From the NCBI GenBank assembly GCA_011525385.1, contig WTGF01000013.1, positions 62,001 to 126,000 on the forward strand: a stretch of 64,000 bases of DNA. The letters are read 5' to 3'. Origin of the DNA: Chloroflexota bacterium (GTDB taxonomy: Bacteria; Chloroflexota; Anaerolineae; Aggregatilineales; Phototrophicaceae). Of the stretch, positions 1-8,874 are shown in pieces. Position numbers and translations under genes: made by a program. The notes under the pieces were generated by a model. It worked only from the letters and a program-made list of their open reading frames with translations, did no database searches and was not told the DNA's origin. The stretch's first letter is position 1; each line of letters begins with the position of its first letter.

Positions 1-1155
1 ATCGACGCCGGCGGCGTCCAGCATGGTGGCGGTCGCATCCATGTTGGAAACGAGTTGGTCGGACTGCTGGCCGGCATCAATCGCGGCGGGCCAGCGAATC
101 GCCATCGGCACGCGCGCGACCTCTTCGATAAAGGTGGAGGATTTATCCCACAAACCACCATGGCTGGCGACCGCATCGCCGTGATCGGCCAGCCAGATCA
201 CGATGGTGTTTTCCGCCAGGGACAACTCATCAAGTGTATCCAGCACGTTCCCGATGGCAGCGTCGGTCTGATATCCCTGGGCATAACAGCGAGCGAGTAT
301 CTCTTGCCAAGTGGACCAGTCGGGCCAGGCCTGGGAACTGCGATGAGAAATTTCCTTGTGGAATTGATAGCGGAGGGGTCTGCCGTTTAAGTCATCGCGG
401 AAACTCGGATACTCCGGAATCGCGGACGGATCGACCATGTCGGCATAGTCCGCCGATGGGTAATAAGGCTGATGCGGTCCCCACAAGCTGACCACCAGAC
501 TAAAAGGCTGCTCGTCGGCGGCGAACTCGCGCAGCTTTTCACAGGCGAGATGCGCGACGAACTGCTCTTCGTGCGCTTCCGGCGGGCCAGCGAGGACGCC
601 GGAACCGTTCATGAACTTCCAGGGTGATGGATCGTGCAAGACGATTTCCTGACCGCGCCACTCGGGATAATTGATGTTGTATTCGATTTGGGCGCGGGCA
701 TCGCCGAAGCCACGTTCTTCGGCGTAAGCGCGGTAGGCGTCGGACATGTAAATCTTGCCGTAATCGGGCAAGCTCCAACCTTCAATGCCGTAATCAATCG
801 GCAAACGCTGGCGACCGCAATGCCATTTGCCGACATAGCCGTTGCGATAGCCCGCCCGCGACAGATAGTGGCTATATAGCAATTGACCCGAGTCAAGATC
901 GGCCTGGTTCCCGTAGGCTGCCGCCTCGGTGTTCATGATGATGCCATGCGAGCTGGGATAGACGCCCGTCATCATGCTGCTGCGCGCCGGGGAACAGAGC
1001 GGGCAAACCGAATAGGCGCGATCGAAGCGAACGCCTTCGGCAGCGAACCTTTCAAAGTTCTCCCACTTGTAATCGTATTCGCCTGCGCGATCGTGCCCAT
1101 AAAATGCCTGATGATCGGTGATGATGAAAACGATATTGGGTCGTGAATTGGCCAT
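1..1155 (-). CDS. Sulfatase, type I formylglycine-dependent (partial, C-terminus beyond window)
   Basis: Hydrolyses a sulfate ester on an unknown, probably sugar, substrate. The minus frame is open from ATG at 1155 to the window edge (385 codons, no stop). The N-terminus reads RPNIVFIITDHQ, the usual first metal-binding strand, and CSPARSSMMTG carries the Cys-x-Pro-x-Arg signature whose Cys is converted to formylglycine. Further support comes from GKWHCG, a WGPHQPYY segment and IVIWLADHGD, which hold later active-site and metal residues. I see no signal peptide. It is the last gene of the sugar ABC operon to its right (45 bp gap), so the imported sugar may be sulfated; that is inference from context. 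Confidence 0.9.
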   Translation of the reverse strand, partial: MANSRPNIVFIITDHQAFYGHDRAGEYDYKWENFERFAAEGVRFDRAYSVCPLCSPARSSMMTGVYPSSHGIIMNTEAAAYGNQADLDSGQLLYSHYLSRAGYRNGYVGKWHCGRQRLPIDYGIEGWSLPDYGKIYMSDAYRAYAEERGFGDARAQIEYNINYPEWRGQEIVLHDPSPWKFMNGSGVLAGPPEAHEEQFVAHLACEKLREFAADEQPFSLVVSLWGPHQPYYPSADYADMVDPSAIPEYPSFRDDLNGRPLRYQFHKEISHRSSQAWPDWSTWQEILARCYAQGYQTDAAIGNVLDTLDELSLAENTIVIWLADHGDAVASHGGLWDKSSTFIEEVARVPMAIRWPAAIDAGQQSDQLVSNMDATATMLDAAGVD

Positions 1156-1200
1156 GGTGATTAAGTGTCCTTTTCTACCTGCGGCTGAAAACCTGATGCA

Positions 1201-2043
1201 TTACTTGACAGAGCCGACGGTGATGCCTTCGATCAAGTTGCGCTGAAACATGATATAGACGATGATGACCGGCACTGCCGTGATATTGATGCCGGCGAAA
1301 GACAGCGCAAAGTCAGTGAAGTACTCGTCCTGGAAGGCGTTCAACCCGAGCGGCAGGGTGCGCTTGCTGTCTTCATTTATTAGCAGAAGCGCCTGGAAGA
1401 ATTCATTCCAGGTACCCATGAAGACGAATATGCCCAGCGCCATCAGTGATGGCTTTGATAGCGGCAGCAGGATTCGCAGGTAAAACTGAAAGCGGCTGCA
1501 GCCATCTAGCGCGGCCGAGTCTTCCAGCTCCTGCGGGAAGCCCTGGAAAAAAGCGCGCAGCATCAAGATGGCAAAAGGCAAGCTGCCGGCCACGTACACC
1601 AGGATCAAGCCGATGCGACTATTGGCCAGGTTCAGTTCATACATCAGAGAAAGCAAGGGGCCCAGCTTGGCGGACAGCGGGAATGCCATCCCGATCAAAA
1701 AGACAAAGAAGATCAATTGGTTGCCGCGAAAGCGCATCTTCGCGAAGGCATAAGCTGCCAGCGAACTCAGAAACAGCACGATGGCTACGCTTGTCACAGT
1801 GATAAAGATACTGTTAAAAAAGTACTGATCAAAACTGGCGCCGAACCAGGCGTCTATGTAGTTCTGGAAGCGCCACTCCTGGGGCAGCGCCAGGGCATTC
1901 TCGCGAATCTCCTTGTTCGACTTGAGCGCGCTGGCGAATACCCAAATGATGGGAATCAGCGTGATTACGGTCGCAGCTACCAGCATGGCATAGAATGGCG
2001 CGCCGCGTAGCCGACGCTGCAAATTGCTGCTTACGAACTCCAT
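1201..2043 (-). CDS. Carbohydrate ABC transporter permease, MalG type
   Basis: Inner-membrane permease subunit of a CUT1-type sugar importer. About six hydrophobic segments are visible, and the EAA-loop region (DSAALDGCSRFQFY, then LPLSKPSLMALG) that docks the ATPase lies in the last third, as expected. Length (about 280 aa) is normal for MalG. The frame opens further upstream (2085), but I prefer ATG 2043 (MEFVSSNL), which overlaps the end of the upstream permease by 13 bp; ATG 2052 is also possible. The operon order is binding protein, MalF-type, MalG-type, sulfatase. No ATPase is encoded in the operon, so a shared MsmK/UgpC-like ATPase elsewhere is likely. Confidence 0.9.
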   Translation of the reverse strand: MEFVSSNLQRRLRGAPFYAMLVAATVITLIPIIWVFASALKSNKEIRENALALPQEWRFQNYIDAWFGASFDQYFFNSIFITVTSVAIVLFLSSLAAYAFAKMRFRGNQLIFFVFLIGMAFPLSAKLGPLLSLMYELNLANSRIGLILVYVAGSLPFAILMLRAFFQGFPQELEDSAALDGCSRFQFYLRILLPLSKPSLMALGIFVFMGTWNEFFQALLLINEDSKRTLPLGLNAFQDEYFTDFALSFAGINITAVPVIIVYIMFQRNLIEGITVGSVK

Positions 2044-2948
2044 GATCGCCATTCCCGCCACTTGATAAACCCGGTTGAGAGACAAACGACAATGATCGTG
2101 TTGAATGTCGCAGCCGCGGTTGCCCAGCCCATTTCAAAATTGCCGATCATACGGAAGACGTAAATATCAATGACATCAGACGAGTAGAACGGTCCACCGC
2201 CCGTAAGAATATAGATGACGCCGAAGACGCCCATCGCTGTGAATATGCGCAGTGTGATAACAAATGTGAAAACGTCATACAGGCAGGGGATAGTGACTCG
2301 GAAGAGCTTCTGCCGGAAGTTGGCGCCATCAACCCGCGCCGCGTCAAAGATATCGGTGGGGATATCCTGCAATCCGGCCAGGAAAATGACCATCGAGTAG
2401 CCAAAGCTCGCCCAGGTATAGGCGATAAAAGTCGAATAGAGAGCGATCTTGTGATCGCCTAACCAACTCTGGGTAAACGCCCCAAGACCGACCAACTCGA
2501 GGGCAGGGTTTAGCACGCCGGCAAAAGGGTGGTAAATCCACTTCCAGACATAGGCGATAACAACACCGGAGAAGATGGCAGGCAAGAAAAGCGCGGCGCG
2601 GAAAAACACCCGCCCTCTGCGGATCTCGTAGATGAATACCGCGAGCAGCAATCCGATCGCTACCGGAATAACTACCGCCAGACCCAGGAAAATGAAGTTA
2701 TGGCTGAGCGCGCCCCAGAAGCGCTCATCATTGATAATGAAGTTGTAATGCTTGAAGCCAGCGAATTCCGCCGTCGGCGTCAGCAAGTCCCACTTGAAGA
2801 AGCTGAAAACGAAGGACGCCAGCACCGGACCGAGATTGAAGACCACGTAGATGACGACAGCGGGCAAGATGAACAGATAGGGCATCAGGTCAAGGCGGAA
2901 GCGAGGACCGGGAGCCCGTTTTCCAGGACCGCTGAGCGAGTGCGCCAT
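2031..2948 (-). CDS. Carbohydrate ABC transporter permease, MalF type
   Basis: First permease subunit of the CUT1-type sugar importer, 305 aa. It has an N-terminal hydrophobic segment (PYLFILPAVVIYVVFNLGP) typical of MalF/UgpA proteins, several further membrane spans and an EAA-like loop (DAARVDGANFRQKLFRVTIP). Its stop overlaps the start of the MalG-type gene, consistent with translational coupling. It is separated from the binding-protein gene by 355 bp of repeat-rich DNA with a stem-loop at 3242-3275. Confidence 0.92.
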   Translation of the reverse strand: MAHSLSGPGKRAPGPRFRLDLMPYLFILPAVVIYVVFNLGPVLASFVFSFFKWDLLTPTAEFAGFKHYNFIINDERFWGALSHNFIFLGLAVVIPVAIGLLLAVFIYEIRRGRVFFRAALFLPAIFSGVVIAYVWKWIYHPFAGVLNPALELVGLGAFTQSWLGDHKIALYSTFIAYTWASFGYSMVIFLAGLQDIPTDIFDAARVDGANFRQKLFRVTIPCLYDVFTFVITLRIFTAMGVFGVIYILTGGGPFYSSDVIDIYVFRMIGNFEMGWATAAATFNTIIVVCLSTGFIKWREWRSWSS

Positions 2949-3241
2949 TAAAGGGTATCCTTTCGGGCCGCGTCATGCGCGCCCGCGCCGAGTTGGACCT
3001 CAGCGGCTGAGGACAGGACAGGTTTTTTTCTACCCCATCCCCGGCCCTTCCCCAAAGCATTGGGGAAGGGTGACTCTACATTGGATTTGGGATTTAACTT
3101 GCTGATATTCACGAAAATGAACATAAAATACCATCTTCTTGTGGCGCGCTCCCCCTCTCCGATGCTTCGGGGAGGGGGCTGGGGGGTGGGGTTGGCCTTG
3201 AGACATGCGCGCCCGCGCCGAGTTGAACCTCAGCAAGGGAA
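2949..3241. repeat. Repeat-rich intergenic segment with a 31-bp direct repeat and two hairpins
   Basis: No gene is seen here. A 31-bp sequence beginning CATGCGCGCCCGCGCC occurs at 2974-3004 and again at 3204-3234 with one mismatch, in direct orientation. Between the copies are two C/G-rich stem-loops: 3045-3054 pairs perfectly with 3061-3070, and 3151-3160 pairs with 3169-3178 with one mismatch. The outer edges are C-rich on the left and G-rich on the right. The layout matches other C/G-palindrome elements in this window (12.5, 25.7, 47.3 and 56.4 kb). I infer a small non-autonomous, REP/MITE-like insertion. Confidence 0.7.
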
Positions 3242-3275
3242 CAGGCGCGACGGTCGTTCGAAACCGTCGCGCCTG
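3242..3275 (-). promoter_or_regulatory. Stem-loop between binding-protein and permease genes
   Basis: A perfect 13-bp inverted repeat (arms 3242-3254 and 3263-3275, 8-nt loop) lies 28 bp after the stop of the binding-protein gene. On the minus strand it has no U-run after it, so it is more likely an mRNA 3'-end stabiliser or partial attenuator than a full terminator. On the plus strand it is followed by GATTTTTT, but no plus-strand gene precedes it. Confidence 0.75.
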
Positions 3276-3303
3276 ATTTTTTCATCGAATTACTTATGCT
3301 GGC

Positions 3304-4593
3304 TTAGTTCTCCGCCAGGTAGTTGCTGTGCGTCTCCTGCATTTCGCTGAGGAGCTCCTCGGGCGTGAGCATCCCGCCGATCATGCCCTGGACGATCTGG
3401 TTCATATCGCCGAAGACCTTGGGCGGCAGATAGGTAACGGGCCAGAAACCGATCTTGTCAACGTTGGCGGCCGTTTCCGACGCGATCTGGTAGGTGAGCG
3501 GATCAATATCCTCGGGCACTTCGATGGAGAAGGCCGGCAACACGGAGACTTCGCGCAGCCCTTGAACCGCTACCTCTTCAGTGGTCAGCCAATCCACAAC
3601 TTTGAACGCAGCGTCCACATCCGCGTATTCGGCGACGATCAGCGAGCCGCCGATGCCGCCCAGCGTCTTGATGTCAGTATTGGGATTGACCGCCGGCAGG
3701 TAGAAGAATCCAATCTCGAAATCGGGCTCGGCTGATACCGATGCGTCGATGAACCAGGGACCGTTCAGCACCATGACGTTGATCCCCTGATAGAACAGGT
3801 CAAGCGACTGATCATAATCAATCCCGAGCGGTTCCGGATTGGCGTAACCGTTGGCAACCATGCCGTAGAAGGCATTCAAACCATCGAGGCAGTTGTCGCA
3901 TTCCGTCCAGGGCTGCGTACCGCTGAGCACGTCAATGTATTCCGAGCCGGCGCTGCTGTACATGAACATGGAGGCCATCAGCGCCGAGGGCCAGCCACCG
4001 GCCAGTCCCATGGTATAGCCATAGTAGCCAGCTTCTTTGACCGCCTCCAAAACAGCAATGTATTCCTCGAATGATGTGGGTACTTCCAGTTCCAATTCCG
4101 CAAAAGCGTCTTTGTTGTAGAAGATGCCGACCGATTCCATGTTTTGCGGAATGGCATAAATCCGCCCCTCGATCGTGACTTGCGAAAGCAGGTTGGGCGG
4201 GATGCGATCAATCAAGCCGGACGCGCGATAGTACTCTGTCAGGTCCCTGACCTGCCCCGTCGAGACCAATGCGCGCAAGTTCGCGCCAACATCAACGCCG
4301 CCGAGGACGTGAGGACCCGCTTCGTTTTCCAAGGCGATGCGCACCTTCTGATTGTTCTCGGTGAAGGTGCCGGTCAAAACGTCTTCGTAGACGATGTTGA
4401 TGTCGTCATGCGCCTCGTTGAATCGCTCGACCAGGGCGTCGTTGTAATCGCCGCTGTATCCTAGCGACCAGACGAGTACGTCAGTCGCGTCTTGCGCGAT
4501 AACGGAACCCAGGCTGAGCAAGCCCAGCAGAAGCGCGACCAGCCCAATCAGCCCTAGCCTTTGCATTTGCGCAGTAAATCGATTTTTGTTCAT
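3304..4593 (-). CDS. Extracellular solute-binding protein, family 1 (sugar ABC)
   Basis: Captures a sugar outside the membrane for the permease pair downstream. The start is ATG 4593 (MNKNRFTAQMQR), with a strong AGGGGAG ribosome site; the reading frame extends further upstream but without support. The N-terminus is a Sec signal with a leucine-rich core ending SVIAQD, with no lipobox cysteine. The mature part (VLVWSLGYSGD..., FNEAHDDINIVYED...) and the GLAGGWPSA and GGIGGSLIVAEYAD segments fit the MalE/UgpB fold. Length (429 aa) is typical. It is the first gene of its operon. Confidence 0.92.
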   Translation of the reverse strand: MNKNRFTAQMQRLGLIGLVALLLGLLSLGSVIAQDATDVLVWSLGYSGDYNDALVERFNEAHDDINIVYEDVLTGTFTENNQKVRIALENEAGPHVLGGVDVGANLRALVSTGQVRDLTEYYRASGLIDRIPPNLLSQVTIEGRIYAIPQNMESVGIFYNKDAFAELELEVPTSFEEYIAVLEAVKEAGYYGYTMGLAGGWPSALMASMFMYSSAGSEYIDVLSGTQPWTECDNCLDGLNAFYGMVANGYANPEPLGIDYDQSLDLFYQGINVMVLNGPWFIDASVSAEPDFEIGFFYLPAVNPNTDIKTLGGIGGSLIVAEYADVDAAFKVVDWLTTEEVAVQGLREVSVLPAFSIEVPEDIDPLTYQIASETAANVDKIGFWPVTYLPPKVFGDMNQIVQGMIGGMLTPEELLSEMQETHSNYLAEN

Positions 4594-4854
4594 TGTATGA
4601 GATCTCCCCTGAAAACTATTTCTTCTGTCACTAGAGTTGTACATCGTTTCTAGTCCGCTGCGCAAGTTATTCTTTGTCACAGCGGGACATTTTCCTGACA
4701 AGATTGTACTCGATTCTGTCAGTCTCGCGCTCGTATCACACTTCTTCGCTTGCAGAATAACTCGCGTCAGTAAAGCAATCGATTCTCGATTGGGTTTGGA
4801 AGCGAATGCGCCTGCGGCCTATGCGAAGAGACGAAGGAGTACATCCGTAACCGT

Positions 4855-5856
4855 TTAGATCACCCGTTGTTTCATCCAAGTAGCGCTGTTGAAGAAACTG
4901 GCGACCGCGCCCCCCGGCGGGACCAATCTGTCACATGCTTCCGCCAGTTCAGCACTAAGCGTCATATCCAAGACCGGTAACAGATGCTCAAGATGTTCAA
5001 GGGTGCGAGGTCCAATCAGGGGCGCTGTGATGCCTGGCTGATCTTTCACCCAGAGTATCGCCAGTTGGGCCGGGGATAGTCCCTGTTCTTTAGCCAGGCT
5101 GATCATTTTCTCGCCCACTTCAATGCCCGGCTGCGTGATCCGTTCCGAATAAATGCCGCCGCGCAGCGCGCCTCGCGAATCAGCCGGCAAGTCAGTCGCG
5201 CTGGAATAGCGCCCAGCCAGGACGCCTTGCGCCAGCGGCGACCAGGTGATCAGCCCCAGCCCATAAGCTTGGCACATAGGCACTATCTCGTTTTCAATCC
5301 GGCGGTCCAGCAGATTGTAAGGCGGTTGTTCGCAAACAAAGCGCGCGTAGCCTTTCATCTCGCTCACCATGATGGCTTCCATGATTTTCCAGGCGGGATG
5401 CGTCGAGCTGCCAATGTAACGCACCTTGCCCTGCTGCACCAGATCAGTCAGCGCGCCCAGGGTTTCGTCAACGGGAATGGACGGCGATGGACGATGCACT
5501 TGATAGAGGTCGATGTAGTCGGTCTGCAATCTTCGTAAGGAGTCTTCACAGGCGCGCACGAGATGCAGGCGCGACAAGCCCTCATCGTTAGGTCCTGAAC
5601 CAACTCTATAAAACGCTTTGCTTGCCAGAATGACTTCATGACGACGAACTCCCTTGGCCCAGGCGCGTCCAATCATCCGTTCACAATCGCCATTCGAGTA
5701 GGAATTGGCGGTATCAATCAGATTGATGCCGGCGTCAATGGCGCGCTTCATGATGCGGATCGCCTCGTCTTCCGGGGTAGGATCGGCGAAATTGCCAGTT
5801 CCCAGCGCCAGTGGCGCTACTTTGACGCCAGAACGCCCTAAAACACGATACTCCAT
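4855..5856 (-). CDS. Aldo/keto reductase
   Basis: NAD(P)H-dependent oxidoreductase, 333 aa, TIM barrel of the AKR superfamily. The catalytic tetrad is recognisable: Asp and Tyr in [13 protein letters not shown], Lys in VILASKAF and His in DLYQVHRP. The C-terminal cofactor-binding stretch [20 protein letters not shown] is also present. It is the last gene of the minus-strand sugar cluster that begins with the regulator at 18.6 kb, separated by about 190 bp from the SDR. A role in reducing or oxidising a sugar or keto-sugar is inferred from the neighbours. Confidence 0.9.
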   Translation of the reverse strand: MEYRVLGRSGVKVAPLALGTGNFADPTPEDEAIRIMKRAIDAGINLIDTANSYSNGDCERMIGRAWAKGVRRHEVILASKAFYRVGSGPNDEGLSRLHLVRACEDSLRRLQTDYIDLYQVHRPSPSIPVDETLGALTDLVQQGKVRYIGSSTHPAWKIMEAIMVSEMKGYARFVCEQPPYNLLDRRIENEIVPMCQAYGLGLITWSPLAQGVLAGRYSSATDLPADSRGALRGGIYSERITQPGIEVGEKMISLAKEQGLSPAQLAILWVKDQPGITAPLIGPRTLEHLEHLLPVLDMTLSAELAEACDRLVPPGGAVASFFNSATWMKQRVI

Positions 5857-6048
5857 GCTCGCCTCCCTTATAGCAAAAAACGCCTGTCAACAATCTTACA
5901 GCGCAGCGGGGCGCAAGTATTACAACTATCCACGCGGCTTATTGCGATGGTGTTTTCAAAGCGCTGGACGCGCTCGATTTATTCGCCGCAGTAGAGGCAA
6001 TGTCCTTCGTCACAACCGTCGAACTTCCTTAAAGTTGATCACCGCCGC

Positions 6049-6828
6049 TTACAACAAGCTCGAAAGCAAGCCGCCATCGACGCGATAGTAACCGCCGGTC
6101 ATGAAAGACGCCTCGTCGCTCGCCAGGAACAGCACCAGCTTGGCCACCTCTTCCGGCCGGCCCACCCGCCCGATGGGGTGCAAATCTCCCCAATCTTCGA
6201 TCATCCCCGAAGGATTTTCGGGACCAAAGAGCTCCGCAGCCATATCCAGCATCGGCGTATGGATGGAACCCGGCGCGATGCAATTGCAGCGGATGTTATC
6301 CCGGGCATGATCCAGCGCGACAGTGGTCGTAAAGCTGGTGACCGCGCCCTTGGAAGCCGAATAAGCCGCGACCGTCTGTTGCGAGGCCACCGCCTGGACG
6401 GACGAGGTATTAACGATAGCGCCTCCGCCGCGTTTGCGCATCTCGGGTATGCAATACTTGCACGTCAGGAAGGTCGCGCGCAAGTTGATATTGATCTGGT
6501 AATCCCAGTCTTCGACCGGCTGATCCACCACCGTGCCATAACGCACGACGCCGGCGTTATTGTGCAGCACATCGACGCCGCCAAACTCGGCCACAGTTTC
6601 CGCCACGACGCGTTTGACATAACTCTCTTCAGCGATATCGCCCTCTACGAAGAGCGCGCGACCTCCCTTGTCCGCGATCAGTTGTCGCGTTTCTTCGCCG
6701 GCCGCGCGGTCAATATCGGCGATCGTCACAGCCGCGCCTTCCGCGGCGAAGGCCAGCGCGCAAGCGCGTCCGATCCCTTTGCCCCCGCCGGTTACAATGG
6801 CTACTTTGCCTTCAAATCGTTTACCCAT
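6049..6828 (-). CDS. SDR family oxidoreductase
   Basis: Short-chain dehydrogenase/reductase, 259 aa from ATG 6828. An upstream in-frame GTG falls inside the ribosome site AGGTGGAGG, so ATG 6828 is chosen. Classical motifs: TGGGKGIG at residues 13-20, NNAG at 90-93, catalytic Ser near 142-143, Tyr156 and Lys160 in YSASK. The neighbouring SMP-30 lactonase, mutarotase-like protein and RbsABC-type importer point to a sugar or polyol substrate; the exact substrate cannot be read from sequence. Confidence 0.93.
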   Translation of the reverse strand: MGKRFEGKVAIVTGGGKGIGRACALAFAAEGAAVTIADIDRAAGEETRQLIADKGGRALFVEGDIAEESYVKRVVAETVAEFGGVDVLHNNAGVVRYGTVVDQPVEDWDYQININLRATFLTCKYCIPEMRKRGGGAIVNTSSVQAVASQQTVAAYSASKGAVTSFTTTVALDHARDNIRCNCIAPGSIHTPMLDMAAELFGPENPSGMIEDWGDLHPIGRVGRPEEVAKLVLFLASDEASFMTGGYYRVDGGLLSSLL

Positions 6829-6850
6829 GTCCTCCACCTCGTCACATAGC

Positions 6851-7705
6851 TCAACCCAAGTCGGGATAGCGCAGTCGCGCTCCGGCTACCGGCATCTCAA
6901 TCATCGACAAATGCCAACGCCCCAAACTGCCGAAGATGGCGTATTTCATATCCCGGCCGCCGAAGGCGATATTGGTCGGCGCGGACAATACCACGCTTTG
7001 CCAATCCTCGGCGGCTAGCTCCAGGACGCCCCCGGCGCTAAAGCGATATACCTTGTTGGGCGCATAGCAAGCGATGTACAAGTTGCCGTCGGCGTCAAAG
7101 GCCAAGCCATCGGGCACGGTGCCCGGCATCTCGACCACCAGTTGCGGCTCGCCCAGCCTGCCATCGGGGCGTATCGCGGCTTTCACGACACCGGGCATGT
7201 TGGACAATATGATGTACAACTCGCCGCCGTCAGCCGACAGCGCCATGCCGTTGGGGAAGTGATCAATCGCTTCGCTGGCCACGATCGTTTCGCCGTCCGG
7301 CCGGATCATAAAGACACAGCCGTTCTTCTCGTCGAAACCACCCGAGCTCGACACATAAAGATCGCCATTGTCCGCGAATACCGGATAGTTCGGCGCGACA
7401 AAACCGCGATCGGCGCTGCCCTCGGAATAGACGCTGACCTCGCCGGCGGCGCTTACCTTGAATACTTTGTTCTTGAACAAGTCGCAGGCATAAATGTTAT
7501 GGTTGGCATCCAATGCCAAGCCCAATACGAAACCGCCGGTTGACGCCACCTGCGTGAAGCCCCCGTCGTTGGCAATGCGGTAGATCTGCCCGGCTTCCCC
7601 GCCCGCGTACCAATTGCCGTCAGCGCCCCAGGCCACGCCCTCGGGATGATCCAACCCGTCGACTAGAATGCTAAACTGATCTAGGCTAAACAGGGGTTCA
7701 GACAT
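6851..7705 (-). CDS. SMP-30/gluconolactonase-like beta-propeller protein
   Basis: Likely hydrolyses a sugar lactone. ATG 7705 is preceded by GGAGGTG; the longer GTG start lies inside that ribosome site. The 284-aa protein has repeated propeller blades, for example DHPEGVAWGADGNWYAGGE, LGLALDANHNIYACD, FPNGMALSADGGELYI and VPDGLAFDADGNLYIA, with the regular D-G-N-L-Y blade pattern and the PNGMALS and DGLAFD metal-site segments of the SMP-30 family. It lies 22 bp from the SDR gene in the same operon. Confidence 0.88.
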   Translation of the reverse strand: MSEPLFSLDQFSILVDGLDHPEGVAWGADGNWYAGGEAGQIYRIANDGGFTQVASTGGFVLGLALDANHNIYACDLFKNKVFKVSAAGEVSVYSEGSADRGFVAPNYPVFADNGDLYVSSSGGFDEKNGCVFMIRPDGETIVASEAIDHFPNGMALSADGGELYIILSNMPGVVKAAIRPDGRLGEPQLVVEMPGTVPDGLAFDADGNLYIACYAPNKVYRFSAGGVLELAAEDWQSVVLSAPTNIAFGGRDMKYAIFGSLGRWHLSMIEMPVAGARLRYPDLG

Positions 7706-7815
7706 GTTTCGCACCTCCGCTATCTGTTTACATAAACCGCGTCGCTCATGGGACGAGAATGCTTACGATTTTGCGCGAGCGGGACAGCCCTTTTCGCCGG
7801 TTACGCGCCGAGCGG

Positions 7816-8862
7816 CTACTTCAGATGAACCGCGCCATCGGCGTCAATCTTTTGCACGCCTTTGCTCGACTCAAAGAATACGGCTTTCATTTCGACTTCT
7901 TTTGATTCGCCGGGCCCCAAGGTCAAATGCGAGCCGGTTTTCTCCATCACGGTAGTCAAACCTTGCCCGGGGATCGACGAGGCCGGTTCTATCGCCATCA
8001 CATAGGCGCACTTGTAAAAGGGAAATCCCGACGAGGACTTCAATTCTTGCCAGAACCAGGCAGAGGGGAAGACGCTCTCGTCCCAGACCAGGCCGACGCC
8101 AAGGCCCATGTCCCGATTGGTTATCGCATACCAGCCCGATTCAAAATCTTGAAAATAAGCCAGGATATCTCGCTCTTCGTCGGGTCCGGGCACCCTGGAC
8201 ATATCCACCTCTCCCGCCATCGGCCATTGATAACTCCGGCTGAGGGTCAAGGGATTGGCGAATCCGGCGTAGCGATCATCGGCGACGAAGCTGGACGCGC
8301 CGACATCAATGACGCAGCTTTCGCTCAGGAAGGGCGCGCCATATGCCGGATGATGGCTCCACATGCAGTCCATTTCTTCGCCAGCGTGATTGCTGATGCG
8401 CTCGCGGATATGCAGGACCGGGCTGCCCGCTTCGACGCGCATCCAGCGTTCGATGGTGTAGGGACTGCGCGACAGCCGGGACCACATTCTCACCTCCAGC
8501 GCGCTGTCGCTCTCGCTCAGGACTTCGTAGTCCCATGCTTTCATCGACGCTTCGCCATGGTAGCCCAAAGCAGCGCCCTTGTAGACAGCCGCGTCGCCGC
8601 CGTTGGGGAAAAGCACCTGCCAGCCCCCCGCATAAGCTTCCAACCAGGCCGTGGCGGAATCAAAGGCGGAATCGAAGCCGCGTTCTTGCTCCTTTATGCC
8701 CCAAGGCGATTTCCAAAGCACATCCACGCCCTTCGGCTTGTAGACAAGACGATAGATATCGGCGCCCTTGTCTACCACCACGGTTGTCGATAACAGGTCA
8801 TTTTCAATTTCAAGGGCGGTCAAGGTTTTGCCGAGAACGATTTCCGTCGCTTTGCAGGTCAT
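7816..8862 (-). CDS. Galactose-mutarotase-like protein (aldose epimerase family/DUF4432-like)
   Basis: Probably an aldose 1-epimerase-like enzyme or sugar-binding beta-sandwich, 348 aa. It starts MTCKATEIVLGK after an AGAGGAAG site. Family-like features: DKGADIYRLVYKPKGVDVLWKSP near the N-terminus, GGWQVLFPNGGD, GYHGEASMKAWDY (mutarotase-type GxHG), and CMWSHHPAYGAPFL with the central histidines. Lies between the SMP-30 gene and the Rbs-type permease, fitting interconversion of the imported sugar. Substrate unknown. Confidence 0.8.
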   Translation of the reverse strand: MTCKATEIVLGKTLTALEIENDLLSTTVVVDKGADIYRLVYKPKGVDVLWKSPWGIKEQERGFDSAFDSATAWLEAYAGGWQVLFPNGGDAAVYKGAALGYHGEASMKAWDYEVLSESDSALEVRMWSRLSRSPYTIERWMRVEAGSPVLHIRERISNHAGEEMDCMWSHHPAYGAPFLSESCVIDVGASSFVADDRYAGFANPLTLSRSYQWPMAGEVDMSRVPGPDEERDILAYFQDFESGWYAITNRDMGLGVGLVWDESVFPSAWFWQELKSSSGFPFYKCAYVMAIEPASSIPGQGLTTVMEKTGSHLTLGPGESKEVEMKAVFFESSKGVQKIDADGAVHLK

Positions 8863-8874
8863 ATTTTCTTCCTC

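Noticed and set aside
3243-3283. Plus-strand terminator
   Set aside because: The hairpin is followed by a T-run on the plus strand, but there is no plus-strand gene upstream; the position after the binding-protein gene is better explained as an intercistronic loop.
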